From Gibbula magus (Eukaryota > Mollusca > Gastropoda > Trochida > Trochidae): 64,000 nt of DNA. The first letter of the stretch is position 1, and each line of letters starts with the position of its first letter. Under the pieces are notes generated by a model. It did not search any database. It was given only the letters and a program-made list of their open reading frames with translations, and was not told the DNA's origin. Below, piece after piece: positions 1 through 30,769 of this stretch. Where the stretch lies: the NCBI GenBank assembly GCA_936450465.1, contig OW388300.1, positions 21,763,232-21,827,231 of the forward strand, written 5' to 3'. Both the position numbers and the translations under genes were made by a program.

Positions 1-2312
1 TGTATACCCATCAATATCCTCACTACGTTAGTGTATACCAATCAATATCCTCACTACGTTAGTGTATACCCATCAATATCCTCACCTCGTTAGTGTATAC
101 CCTTCAATATCCTCACTACGTTAGTGTATACTCTTCACGATCCTCACTACGTTAGTGTATACCCATCAATATCCTCACTACGTTAGTGTATACCCATCAA
201 TATCCTCACTACGTTAGTGTATACTCTTCACGATCCTCACTACGTTTGTGTATACCAATCAATATCCTCACTACGTTAGTGTATACCCATCAATATCCTC
301 ACTACGTTAGTGTATACCCATCAATATCCTCACTACGTTAGTGTATACCCATCAATATCCTCACTACGTTAGTGTATACCAATCAATATCCTCACTACGT
401 TAGTGTATACCCATCAATATCCTCACCTCGTTAGTGTATACCCTTCAATATCCTCACTACGTTAGTGTATACCAATCAATATCCTCACTACGTTAGTGTA
501 TACCCATCAATATCCTAACTACGTTAGTGTATACCCTTCAATATCCTAACTACGTTAGTGTATACCCATCAATATCCTCACTACGTTAGTGTATACTCTT
601 CACGATCCTCACTACGTTAGTGTATACCAATCAATATCCTCACTACGTTAGTGTATACCCATCAATATCCTCACTACGTTAGTGTATACCCATCAATATC
701 CTCACTACGTTAGTGTATACCCTTCAATATCCTCACTACGTTAGTGTATACCCATCAATATCATAACTACGTTAGTGTATACCCATCAATATCCTCACTA
801 CGTTAGTGTATACCCATCAATATCCTCACTACGTTAGTGTATACCCATCAATATCCTCACCTCGTTAGTGTATACCCATCAATATCCTCACTACGTTAGT
901 GTATACCCATCAATATCCTCACTACGTTAGTGTATACCCATCAATATCCTAACTACGTTAGTGTATACCCATCAAAATCCCCACTACGTTATTGTATACC
1001 CATCAATATCCTCACCTCGTTAGTGTATACCCATCAATATCCTCACCTCGTTAGTGTATACCCATCAATATCCTCACCTCGTTAGTGTATACCCATCAAT
1101 ATCCTCACCTCGTTAGTGTATACCCTTCAATATCCTCACTACGTTAGTGTATACCAATCAATATCCTCACTACGTTAGTGTATACCCATCAATATCCTCA
1201 CTACGTTAGTGTATACCCTTCAATATCCTAACTACGTTAGTGTATACCCATCAATATCCTCACTACGTTAGTGTATACTCTTCACGATCCTCACTACGTT
1301 AGTGTATACCAATCAATATCCTCACTACGTTAGTGTATACCCATCAATATCCTCACTACGTTAGTGTATACCCATCAATATCCTCACCTCGTTAGTGTAT
1401 ACCCTTCAATATCCTCACTACGTTAGTGTATACCCATCAATATCATAACTACGTTAGTGTATACCCATCAATATCCTCACTACGTTAGTGTATACCCATC
1501 AATATCCTCACTACGTTAGTGTATACCCATCAATATCCTCACCTCGTTAGTGTATACCCATCAATATCCTCACTACGTTAGTGTATACCCATCAATATCC
1601 TCACTACGTTGGTGTATACCCATCAATATCCCCACTACGTTAGTGTATACCCATCAATATCCTCACCTCGTTAGTGTATACCCATCAATATCCTCACCTT
1701 GTTAGTGTATACCCATCAATATCCTCACCTCGTTAGTGTATACCCATCAATATCCTCACTACGTTAGTGTATACCAATCAATATCCTCACTACGTTAGTG
1801 TATACCCATCAATATCCTCACTACGTTAGTGTATACCCATCAATATCATAACTACGTTAGTGTATACCAATCAATATCCTCACTACGTTAGTGTATACCA
1901 ATCAATATCCTAACTACGTTAGTGTATACCAATCAATATCATAACTACGTTAATGTATACCCATCAATATCCTCACTACGTTAGTGTATACCCTTCAATA
2001 TCCTAACTACGTTAGTGTATACCCATCAATATCCTCACTACGTTAGTGTATACTCTTCACGATCCTCACTACGTTAGTGTATACCCATCAATATCCTCAC
2101 TACGTTAGTGTATACCCATCAATATCCTCACTACGTTAGTGTATACTCTTCACGATCCTCACTGCGTTAGTGTATTACCCATTAAGATCCTAACTACGTT
2201 AGTGTATACCAATCAAGATCTCAGATGAGACAGTGACTGCACTTCAAGATTCTTATTGAGTTGGTGTATACCCATCAATATTCTCACAACGTTACTGTAT
2301 ACCCATTAAAAT
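1..2312. repeat. 31-bp satellite array with higher-order structure
   Basis: About 72 head-to-tail copies of a 31-bp monomer (core TCAATATCCTCACTACGTTA, preceded by GTGTATACCCA). The array starts before the window and is regular to about 2220; two degenerate copies follow to about 2312, and an isolated relic lies near 2585-2610. Variant monomers recur in a fixed order: CTCTTCACGATCC, CACCTCG, CATAACTACG, CCAATC and CCCTTC types. The monomer order from 466 is repeated from 1148, a spacing of 682 bp or 22 monomers, so the array has expanded by duplicating multi-monomer blocks. I see no coding potential. Confidence 0.97.
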
Positions 2313-3186
2313 ACTCACACGTGAACATATTCATTTCTACTTCACTTGATGAGATATACAAGGTATTCGGCGAGAAATGTCAACTATCCTCTATATATTC
2401 AGCGTAAGTTCATAATGCAAGTGTTTTGTAATACTAGAAAGTAGGGCTAACAGAAAATCTAGATGGTATATAATTACTCCTGTATTTAGGACAGACAAAC
2501 AGGAAGTATATAACATCTTCAACTACATTATAATTACAATTCTTACAGATACTTAAACATTTATCTATACCCTGCCTTAGACCATTAGTTTATACCGATC
2601 AGAATCCCCACTGTGCATACTCAGATGATAACGGACCCCCACCAAACGGGAATGAAGCCTGCGTCTTGGAACATTCACAGTATTTTTGGTTTTCCAAACA
2701 CGTATACATTACGGCACCAGATTTAAAAAAAAATCTTTTAAATCTAATATTATCATTAAACATAAAGCTGCACCCAAATATTAATACCAAACTATTAACA
2801 ACCAAACTATAATATCATACTTACAAAGTTACGATTCATGTGTGTAGTCCATTAAATTATGATATCTTTCGTGTTGGTATTGTCGATGTCCCAAGTTGTT
2901 CCTGGATATGTTTGTGAAAATTCCTACAACTACCTATTGGAGTGTAAATTACATACTACACAAAGAACTGCAATGATGTCCAATTTTTAAACATAAATTG
3001 TGAGTTACTTCTTCGTGGCAATGCAGATATGAAAGTTCATGAAAATCAGAACATATTTAAAATCGTCAAACGTACATTTGTCAATCTAAAAGGTTTTCTT
3101 AATTATTGTTACTGTTCCTCTGATATAACTTTTAACATAATAGTCTTTCAACTATTGCCTTCTGTCCATCTTGTAGAAATAATGTA

Positions 3187-3187
<1 letters not shown>

Positions 3188-3236
<49 letters not shown>
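3188..3236. repeat. (TA)n microsatellite
   Basis: An uninterrupted TA run of about 48 bp, followed by a short unique segment and a second TA run from about 3376. Confidence 0.95.
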
Positions 3237-3241
<5 letters not shown>

Positions 3242-3370
3242 AAGTTCACAATCGGAAGATTGTCTAACTCTCAGGTAGTAAATATGGAAAAAATAATGGA
3301 TTTAGAAGTAGAAATCATCCATTTTAATGGCGAGCGCTTTCAGCTACACAGCCTCTTCAGGCCATACATA

Positions 3371-3375
<5 letters not shown>

Positions 3376-3439
<64 letters not shown>
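3376..3439. repeat. (TA)n microsatellite
   Basis: A TA run of about 63 bp, the second of two TA tracts separated by about 140 bp of unique sequence. It explains the artificial Tyr-Ile repeats in overlapping open frames. Confidence 0.95.
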
Positions 3440-3441
<2 letters not shown>

Positions 3442-4686
3442 AGAGGGTGTTCTAAGTGGTATAACTTGTACCCAATCCTTTTCTTATGAATAAAATTCTG
3501 CCCGGATTCGAATAAAACATGAACGAAAACGACTGTAATGATTTGTACGATTTGTAAGGTTGTACCCTCACAATTATCAATATAGGTCAACCGTAGGCAA
3601 ATGGTAAACAGATATGATCTAATGAAGATTTCGGAAATGAAATATGTTGCTGACACGATGACGTGTTGTAGAGTCCTATTTACATCCTCCTCTATTCCCC
3701 ATGATAGCAGGACGGATTCTAACGTATTGATCAATAGCTAACCATTGTTGACTAGCTAGACTACGCTACGCAACACATCCTTTGGGGATACGCTATGCAA
3801 CAGATGGTCCCACCAATGCTATCCATCTGCATGTGCGACACTTTCTGAATTGTTATTCAATGATAGCTAATTACTGGTCAAGCGAACTCAGCCAAGGAGA
3901 TAACAGCCTTATTCACATCCTTCTTTACTATCTCTAGCTCGAAGTCGAAGGAACAAACAAAGAAAAACGTGATTAATCAGTGCATTAAATATGCCAGAAA
4001 GGAAACATGCTTCCGGTATGATACCGTGTCTTGTTGAACTTATTTCTACGTCTCTACGTCCCACAGCACCAGCTAGGATACTCTGATATCGTAATATAGG
4101 GGTATCCTTCTCAAAGGAAGAAAGCTGTCCTTCAGAAGAAAAGAAAAAAAATTGTCCATTATGCAAGAAATAGGGGCTGAAGACGAGATGTCTTACATGT
4201 TTCTCTTCAAATTATATGATGAAATTAGAAATAATTATATACCTGATAAGGATTTGTCCAAACACCCAGATACAAAACTCATTCAGTTCGTGTGATGAAC
4301 AAAATATAAGCAAAGGGTCATTATTATTAAACATGGCAGTAATTAAGAGACAATTTATTAACAAATAAGTTATGAGGCTTTCACTTGTTGTAAATACACC
4401 TATGTGTAACTTCGTAAACTGTATATGGGCTGGAGACCTTGTATACAATAAACGTTTTGTCTTGTCTCCACTTCTAGGGTTCTAGTGTAAGGTGAGGAGT
4501 ATCAGGACTCAATCAGATGCAGATGTAATTCAACACATTTAATTCAAAAGCCTGTAAAACACTTCCGGGGCAAGCAAGTAAAGCTCTATTGCCATTACAA
4601 TCATTAATAAGACGTTCCGATTTTTCCGGAAAAGATGCTTTCTTTCTGTTTGATAAAAAGATTACTGCAATCCTTACTTAGGGGGC

Positions 4687-4758
4687 TGAAATTTTGAGTT
4701 GGGAGGAAAGAAATTGTGTTGAAATTTTGAGTTGGGAGGAAAGAAATTGTGTTGAAAT
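4687..4758. repeat. 33-bp tandem duplication
   Basis: Two consecutive, essentially identical 33-bp units beginning TGAAATTTTGAGTTGGGAGG. No function is evident. Confidence 0.85.
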
Positions 4759-4889
4759 TATTCATAGGAAGTTTTGTAAATTTCTTCTCCACATTTGTGA
4801 GAGATATCCGCTTTTTGTTTCCTAGTATGTTAGATGTATTAAGTATTGGCAACGATTGTTAAGAATGCCAAAGATACGCTTATCAACGT

Positions 4890-5550
4890 TAAAGTTATAA
4901 CATGTTACTGTCCATTGCTGAGAGAAAGAGCCCAAGTCGGGTCAATCATGTAACATATTTACTTTTTCGTTATGGCTTCGGTTTTGTATGGGTTAGCCAA
5001 GCAGTTGGGGATCAGGATAATTTTGTTCATGTTTTTAGCCAACGTGTCAGAGAATGTTCATATCAAAATTGGCATTCTTCTCTTCAGAGTGACTCTCTCA
5101 CATTTTATAGTTCTCATAAATCATTACTTGTCGGTGAAATATATTTGTTAAACATTACTTCCCATGAGCATAAACGTGTATTAACCTTATTTAGAAGTAG
5201 ATTTCTGAGTAAGAAAACTGTGAATATTAATAATGCTTACATCTGTAACACTGTAATGTAATACTGAATGAAAAACAGGTTATGTGTGACTGCGTATATT
5301 TTTTATCAGAGAGAGAACGTTTCATTCCAAATTGTAATAGCGACAAGAACACTTATACTAATGCTTCAAAACTTTGTCAATCAACCAATAACATATTTCT
5401 GCTAAATCGTGCTAAACTTCTTCAACATGTATTTGAATGTATACAACAAAATAAGGTAACTCGGTAATATATTGATGTAAACCCGTTGTACTTTGGGTCT
5501 TTGGCCTTTCTACAAATAAAACATCTTGAACCTTGAATCTTGATTCTAAT
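4890..5550 (+). pseudogene. LINE ORF2 C-terminal fragment and 3' tail
   Basis: A 119-codon open frame (4902-5261) contains RVNHVTYLLFRYGFGFVW, followed by GDQDNFVHVFSQRVREC and QNWHSSL. This is the pattern seen downstream of the reverse transcriptase in many invertebrate LINE ORF2 proteins. A second frame continues to 5467, and an AATAAA-containing tail follows near 5514. No RT palm motif (YADD) lies upstream, so the copy is 5'-truncated; the frame break after 5261 and the loss of the terminal Cys-rich motif mark it as dead. The same C-terminal block, read on the minus strand, appears in the LINE at 34930-37800, so both probably belong to one clade. Family placement rests on motif memory, not a search. 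Confidence 0.6.
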
Positions 5551-5592
5551 TGAACATCATTTGCTTCAATCACCCAAACCTGTCTCCCACAG

Positions 5593-5626
5593 TAGATATC
5601 GCTTGTGTGAGATCAAGCGATATCTA
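5593..5626. repeat. Perfect 13-bp-stem hairpin
   Basis: TAGATATCGCTTG is followed after 8 bases by its exact reverse complement. A partial third copy of the arm (AAGCGATATCT) follows immediately. Confidence 0.8.
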
Positions 5627-5727
5627 AAAGCGATATCTTCATTATAGATATAAATTTTACAATCAAATCGTCATAATCATATTACATCATCAAAAGGCTT
5701 TAACATCACTGAGAACACTAAATACAA

Positions 5728-5812
5728 TGCTATGACGTCACAAAGTTGATGACGTAACAATGCTATGATGACATAATGCTGATGACGTCACATTGTTATG
5801 ACCTCACTGAGA
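5728..5812. repeat. CRE-like TGACGTCA cluster in a degenerate tandem repeat
   Basis: TGACGTCA occurs twice, with TGACGTAA and TGACATAA variants between, inside a loose repeat of roughly 20-25 bp (CTATGATGAC / GTTGATGACGT). The sites match the cAMP-response-element palindrome, but the repeat structure is enough to explain them. Confidence 0.5.
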
Positions 5813-6636
5813 TCACTGCTGAGGAAGCTAAATGGCAGTTTTGTGCTTCAGATATATTCATTCTTTTGCTAATAATTGTTGAAGAATGATTTTGAATGAT
5901 AAATACAATTGCACACCCGTGTCTTCTGATATCAAATATATCAACACCCGTTGATTAAAGTACAAATAAATGATTATAAATATGTAACTTTGATTAACTC
6001 GTGTCGATATATTTGATAACAGAAAACACTTTGCTTGAGTTTGATGTTTGTAAACTAGTTTCAAATTTGATATGAGTCTGAAATTATGACTTTGATAAAA
6101 AAAATCAAACCTGTTAAAGTTACACTTCGTCATGATAAATTTTTCCAAATTAGCGAGATTGTCATAATAATCTCTGCGTTTTGATCATCAAAGTCAAAAC
6201 GTTTCTGTCATGCAGCTATTATCACTATCAGCTATTGTCAAAAGGAATATATATATATACATGTATTTTCCCTTTATTTTCAAAATAAGCTTTGTTTCTC
6301 TTGTTCTTTAAGTTTAAGTTATTAGAATAATACTTAAATGTGATTAAATTCTATGTCATAATAATGAATACAAATATATCAGACATCTGAAGACTCTTTA
6401 TATTCTTTAAAAAAAAGGCAGTCCTAATGTGACCGAAATTTTAAAAAAAAAACCATTAAGTCGAATGTCTGAAGGATTTCGATAATGTAACACAATGGTT
6501 TTTAAAGGCAATGTGTATTTACAACATATCCAAATGAACATATACCACAGTATGTATAGCTAAAGGCCACACTAGTGCTTGTTCTTATGTAAGGTATAGA
6601 TGTGCTCTGTACGGACGGACGGACAGACGGACAATC

Positions 6637-6754
6637 CAGGACAAAAAGGAGTGGAATCCGCCTTGCCGGGTCCTGTAGAATCCGACACATTTGGAGTGAA
6701 TCTGGAAGATTCCAGAAGGATACGGCAAGCGGATTCCCGACTTTTTTTGTCCTG
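6637..6754. mobile_element. Small inverted-repeat element (MITE-like)
   Basis: The ends are CAGGACAAAAAGG... and ...CTTTTTTTGTCCTG. About 30 bp of each end pair as inverted repeats, including GGAATCCGC on the left and GCGGATTCC on the right. Total length is 118 bp with no coding capacity. No clear target duplication is seen. Confidence 0.6.
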
Positions 6755-7119
6755 TGAGTATGTGACAAGTGAAAAGTCTCGTCATATAACGAACTTACTT
6801 TTAGGATACTGACATTAAAGTAAGACGTCTCCAATCATTCATCGTGTTCATAGTATGTGACAGTTTGGACAAAGGTATCAACATATAATAGAAGAGAATA
6901 TAAAAACAAAGAAAGTTTAATTATTCAACAAGCATATTACATTGAAACATAAGCCAAACCGATATCAGTCATTGAAAACACATAAAGTTGTGAAGAATAA
7001 TTCATAAAACATAATGCTGCTGTGTCAGTTTATGCCAGTTGTCAACCATATGAAGCATGGTAATGTATGATCTGAGATGAGTAAACATGTGCAATGGAAT
7101 ACCGGTACCATATACAGAC

Positions 7120-26331
<19,212 letters not shown>

Positions 26332-26373
26332 GGCTTTCAATAAGCACCTGTAACACCAGTGGTCACTTGGTGT

Positions 26374-26383
26374 CTTTTATATA
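26374..26383 (-). promoter_or_regulatory. TATA box of gene A
   Basis: TATATAAAAG on the minus strand, about 45 bp before the first ATG. This implies transcription start near 26345-26350 and a very short 5' UTR, as is common in highly expressed secretory genes. Confidence 0.6.
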
Positions 26384-28970
26384 CATGCACAAGGTGAAAA
26401 TATACCTTTAAGTGCCTTTGTTTCATTCTTAATGTTTCTGTTGGACACTCATAGTGGACATTGACCTTATGAAAAATGATTAATATGAAACTAAAATAAT
26501 TCAACGCGAAATATGTATATGTGTTTCACTTTTTTGTGATGATTTTTTAAAGTTCATACCGATGATAAATCACGATGCTAGACAGGTGTACATCTCTTTG
26601 TTCAGGTGTAAATACTTTATTAATACATGAAATTTCAAAGTTTGTTTTGTTGGCTTCTAAAGACATAATGCATCTCTGTTTCAGTCGTGTTTATCACTCG
26701 TGGATTACATTATTTTGTATTTTGTATGACGACTTTTTTTTTGCGGGAGAGTGTCTTCACTCCTGGTTTGTTTTGTTTGTTTTGTTATTGTATAAATACA
26801 TTCTTTACACCTTTTGACTTGAATAATGAGGGTGCTTGAATTTTTTTGGATGGAGGACATCACTGTTAAGGTTACATTGTCTTTTAAACATATGTATTTA
26901 TACTTATTATATAACAATTTGACAATAAGGTAAACACTGCATACCATTCATCAAACATATCCCAAGTTGTTGATAAATGTAAATGTAAGTATTGTATGCA
27001 TCAACTGTGTAGGAGATCATTTGATATCATGCTTTTAACCTTTAGACAGTAGATAGAATCTCATTAACCTGTAGTCGATAATTTTGTACTTGGACCACAA
27101 CATAAGTGTATATTCCATTAAATGTTCGATGTGTTTCAAAGAAGTAAAACAGATATTGTTTCATCTTATTGTGTATGTAGAATAATAACATAGTAGTCCG
27201 TAGTTGTAGAACAAATGATCTTATCACAATATATACATTAATGTTGGATAATATACTACATGTAGTTGTGATAATACCAATCTACAATATGGGATGTTTA
27301 ACATTTGTGATAGAGGTTAGGGCGAAGCATCCATATTGTTGCCGAATATCTATATCGGCCATACCATTCCGGTCTGCAAACCCATAACAATATCAACCTG
27401 GGCGATTTAAGATTTACGATCTAAGAGTTATCTCCCTTTCCATACAGGCACATGCGACGTCGAGTCAAAGGTCGGACTGACATTACATTTTTCATTTAAT
27501 TCTACATCTACTTAAGTTAAGTCCGTTGTCAAAGTAATGATATTCATTTTCTTCGCCCTATTAATTCAATCAATGATTTTGTAAACGATTCTAACGGCTG
27601 TCAGTTTTTGAATTTATAACTATAATTTAATCTTCCGGATTTTTGCTAAATTCAAGAACCAAGGAAAATGTCATTTTATAATTAGAGGTTATAAATTAAA
27701 TAACATGTCATTGTTCATACTGTACCCCACATCAGCCTGAGACCCCTATATCAGCCCGAGGGCCTCAGGGAGGAGGCCGATATTATCATTTATCATACTT
27801 GTTTTAAAGCAAGTGAAACGTTTAAAGAAATATTAAGAATATAGGGAATATTTACTTTTTGGGATCAACAAGACCAATAAAACCTCCACCATTTAAGGTT
27901 GTTAAAAATTATGTGAGACATGATTCTTATTCAATTTTCCAATTAATAGTATATTTCATTATGTTAATAATAAATAATTTAAAATCGTCAACAACATTGT
28001 TTTGGAGACTTGACCTACTCTGAAATGACAATGCTTCACTTGTGACGTTAATCTGTGTTAGCGTGCTTGTCAGCAAAGGGAGATCACTCTAACCAAACGT
28101 CACCCCGGCTGATACGGATATGGATTTAGGACCGGGCAGCGATATGGGTGCCGTTTCCTAACCTCTATCATATATGCAAAACATCCAATATCATTGATAG
28201 ATATATGATAATCTCTAGATATCAACATATAATTCCCAGTAATTTTCAAAACCGGATATAGAAGTCAACACAGAATAGTAAAAAAAAAACGTTTATTAAC
28301 TTGTGTTTTCTTTCTTCAACGAGTGTCAAATGCCAGGTTTTATCGATAACTTCACGTGAACTCAAGCTGTGAGTCCGAGAATGAGCGTTCACAAGTTAAG
28401 CAAAATAATGTCTGTGTCCTAAGCTGGTGTTTACATTTCAAACATTTGTTTGTAAAGGTTGCACCTCATCATCTCAGCCATTGGGAAATTCATTCCTCCT
28501 GAAAAATAAAAGAAGAAACACTTGGAAACTGTTAAATATAGACCATTTTCTGCTCACAGAGGTTAGTCACATCATATCTCATGTTATATACATACATGTA
28601 TATGTTGATGTGAATGAGAGACGTTGCTCCAGAAGAATGTCATTAATGTACATGTACATTCACTCCTGCTTATCTTCTTATTAACACCTGATATACCTTA
28701 TCACAGACGTGATGTGAATGGCAACATTATCGGTGGGAAACTGAGAATGTGTTTCGGTGTTAATTAGATAAAGCCTCGGGCATATGAGTTATGAAACAGA
28801 GCTCTTGTGAGAAGATATGATTTGTGTAACTTTTGAGTGGAGAAATAATTGTGTAGATCAACGATTACGGATGCCAACTCAATCAGTAATGCACTTACAA
28901 TATCAATCATGCCAATGTCTATAATATTTTAATTATCAATGTCGGTCATTTCATCTGAGAAAGTTCCGTA
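26384..28970. other. Spacer between gene A and gene B
   Basis: No gene is recognised. It contains an inverted-repeat element (27309-28169). Short open frames near 26575-27227 lack any family motif. The segment next to 28970 should include gene B's 3' UTR. Confidence 0.5.
27309..28169. mobile_element. Possible 0.86-kb inverted-repeat element
   Basis: GATAGAGGTTAGG at the left end is mirrored by CCTAACCTCTATC at the right end, and the next about 30 bases keep partial pairing (CATCCATAT against ATATGGGTG). No coding sequence or clear target duplication is seen. It may be an old non-autonomous DNA transposon. Confidence 0.45.
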
Positions 28971-30714
28971 TCATTTACCGTTCACCCTGTTCATCCCATT
29001 CATCCCTGCCATCCCGTTCATTCCGTTCATCCCTGCCATCCCGTTCATTCCGGTCATCCCCGCCATCCCCGCCATCCCCATAGGTATATCCATGTCTGCG
29101 GCTGCATAGTTCATCCTTTGCATCTGTGGGTTGACCTGGCCGGCTCTTGGTGCTCTGAACGGCATACCCATGTTGGGCGAACCCATGTTGGGTGTGCCAT
29201 ACATAGCCGCAACTGGAAGAACAAGAGAAACATTTAAAAAAAGACATAGATGTACATTTATTTATGTACAATTTATCTTATCCGTAATCCAGACACATTT
29301 CTGAGCTCTAAGAGTTACCCATATGTTGGATGTTTGTTTAGTATTTTAGTATTTAAAAAGGATTCGGACCGGAACAAGTTCTCCAGATTAGAATACCTAT
29401 CTAATTAGTATGTACAAATCAATTAAGTTTCTTCTGTATATAAGTGATGAACATAAGCAAAGACATAATGCACTGCTGGAAGATATATGTTATATATGTA
29501 TAACGTCAATGTAATATTTTTTATAATTGGATGTTCTGTTAAGCTTTTGAGATCCATTATTCATCATATAATATACTTTTAAAAGTTAATAAATATAATA
29601 GCCAATTTAACGAACCTTATAATTAATGCAACTCTCTAAGTTATAAAACAGATCTGTTCATCAATAACTTTGATTCAGAAAATAAAAGAGAAGCTGTATT
29701 ATGCAATTTAATTGATGCCACGTGAAACACGTCACATTAAAGGTACATCCATTGTATTTTTTGGGGTCACATATTGGAAACGTTAAAAAATGGTGTAGTA
29801 GTAATGGTCAAGAAGTACCGAGTGTTGCCGAAAACTACCATTTTGATGATAGTAGACTCAGCATATTGACGATATGAAGGTAAAAGTAGTGATTTCTGAT
29901 CGAAAATCGGACAATGCACAGCGTGTGGCGCGCGCCAATGAGTCAAACGTAATTTTGGAATCTTATTTATAACAGACAAAAAGATAATTATGAGTTGATA
30001 ATGTTTAATAGGTCACATAACTACTGTGCATGTAAATGGGACGTGCAGTTTCGGTTTCTGCACATGCATAATGATGTTACTCAATTACGATTGAAAACTA
30101 GTAATTATGATATATTTGGCGAATGGGGATAAATATGCAAGTTGAGTGAATTTATTTTTATTGTAGACATCACATGTGGTGATTTGGAACGTATAAAAGC
30201 CAAATAAAATTTAATGAAACACAATGAATGCATCTTTAATTGACTTTTATGCAGAGACAGACGAATTGAATTATGTTCTGATTAAGATTATTCATGTACA
30301 CAAATGTATCTGTCTTTCGACAATGCTTTTAAAATAAATAATGAGAAAAAACGTTCAGACATGGGGAAATTATACCTTTTTGGATTAAAATAACAATAAT
30401 TTCCTTACTTAAGGTCGGTAGTGTTATACAAAAGATTCTCATATTTAAACAAGTTTATGAGCAGATTGACGATACTTCACTCACCTGTATTTTACACCAT
30501 AGCAATCTTAATTCAGGTTTCAATTTTTTGTTATTACAGCCTTTTAAACATATCTGACAAGTCATATGATTTATCAAACGTTATGTTTTTTCTCGAATGA
30601 TAAAATGATAAAGTTTATAATTTAACTCTGAGTCAAATTAATTATTAAAAATAAAATCTCACCTTGCGTTATGGCTAAAGCAATAAGACAGGATAGAACT
30701 AAAAATGTATTCAT
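28971..30714 (-). CDS. Gene B: small secreted methionine/glycine-rich protein
   Basis: Two exons, 30663-30714 and 28971-29212 (minus), joined in phase 1 (donor GTGAGA, acceptor CTTCCAG), give 97 aa plus a TGA stop. Residues 1-17 are a signal peptide (TFLVLSCLIALAIT). The mature chain has no Cys or Trp. It starts with NMGSPNMGMPF and ends in G-M-A / G-M-N / G-M-T triplets from about residue 60. I count 19 Met in 97 residues. No family is recognised. Met/Gly/Pro-rich secreted chains also occur in gene C, 14 kb away. A matrix or metal- or oxidant-binding role is possible but not shown. A TATA box precedes exon 1. Confidence 0.85.
29213..30662 (-). other. Gene B intron
   Basis: A 1.45-kb AT-rich phase-1 intron. 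A 70-codon open frame at 29767-29979 has no recognisable features. Confidence 0.75.
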
Positions 30715-30761
30715 CTTGGGATATGTCTCTTAAAACTCTACGTATACACATTTCCTAAAGA

Positions 30762-30769
30762 CTTATATA
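30762..30769 (-). promoter_or_regulatory. TATA box of gene B
   Basis: TATATAAG on the minus strand, 48 bp before the ATG at 30714. Spacing is nearly the same as in gene A. Confidence 0.6.

Larger units (their letters stand above)
2313..4880. other. Intergenic stretch without a recognisable gene
   Basis: AT-rich DNA with short open frames that show no family signature. It contains two TA microsatellites and a 33-bp tandem duplication (listed separately), plus one relic satellite monomer near 2585. I see no exon, RNA gene or full transposon. Confidence 0.6.
5551..7119. other. Spacer downstream of gene A
   Basis: No gene is recognised. It holds a perfect hairpin (5593-5626), a CRE-like cluster (about 5730-5800) and a small inverted-repeat element (6637-6754). 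The 3' part up to 7119 probably includes gene A's 3' UTR; on the minus strand an ATTAAA lies at 6916-6921, about 200 bp after the stop, and is a candidate poly(A) signal. Confidence 0.5.

Noticed and set aside
1..2220. Regular 31-bp repeats resembling a CRISPR array
   Set aside because: There are no unique spacers; the units are contiguous and the setting is eukaryotic. It is satellite DNA.
3260..3734. Open frames with Tyr-Ile repeats
   Set aside because: They read through the TA microsatellite and have no other features.
28975..29271. Alternative Asp/Arg/Glu-rich frame over gene B exon 2
   Set aside because: It ignores the splice acceptor and is a frame shadow of the Met-Gly repeat.
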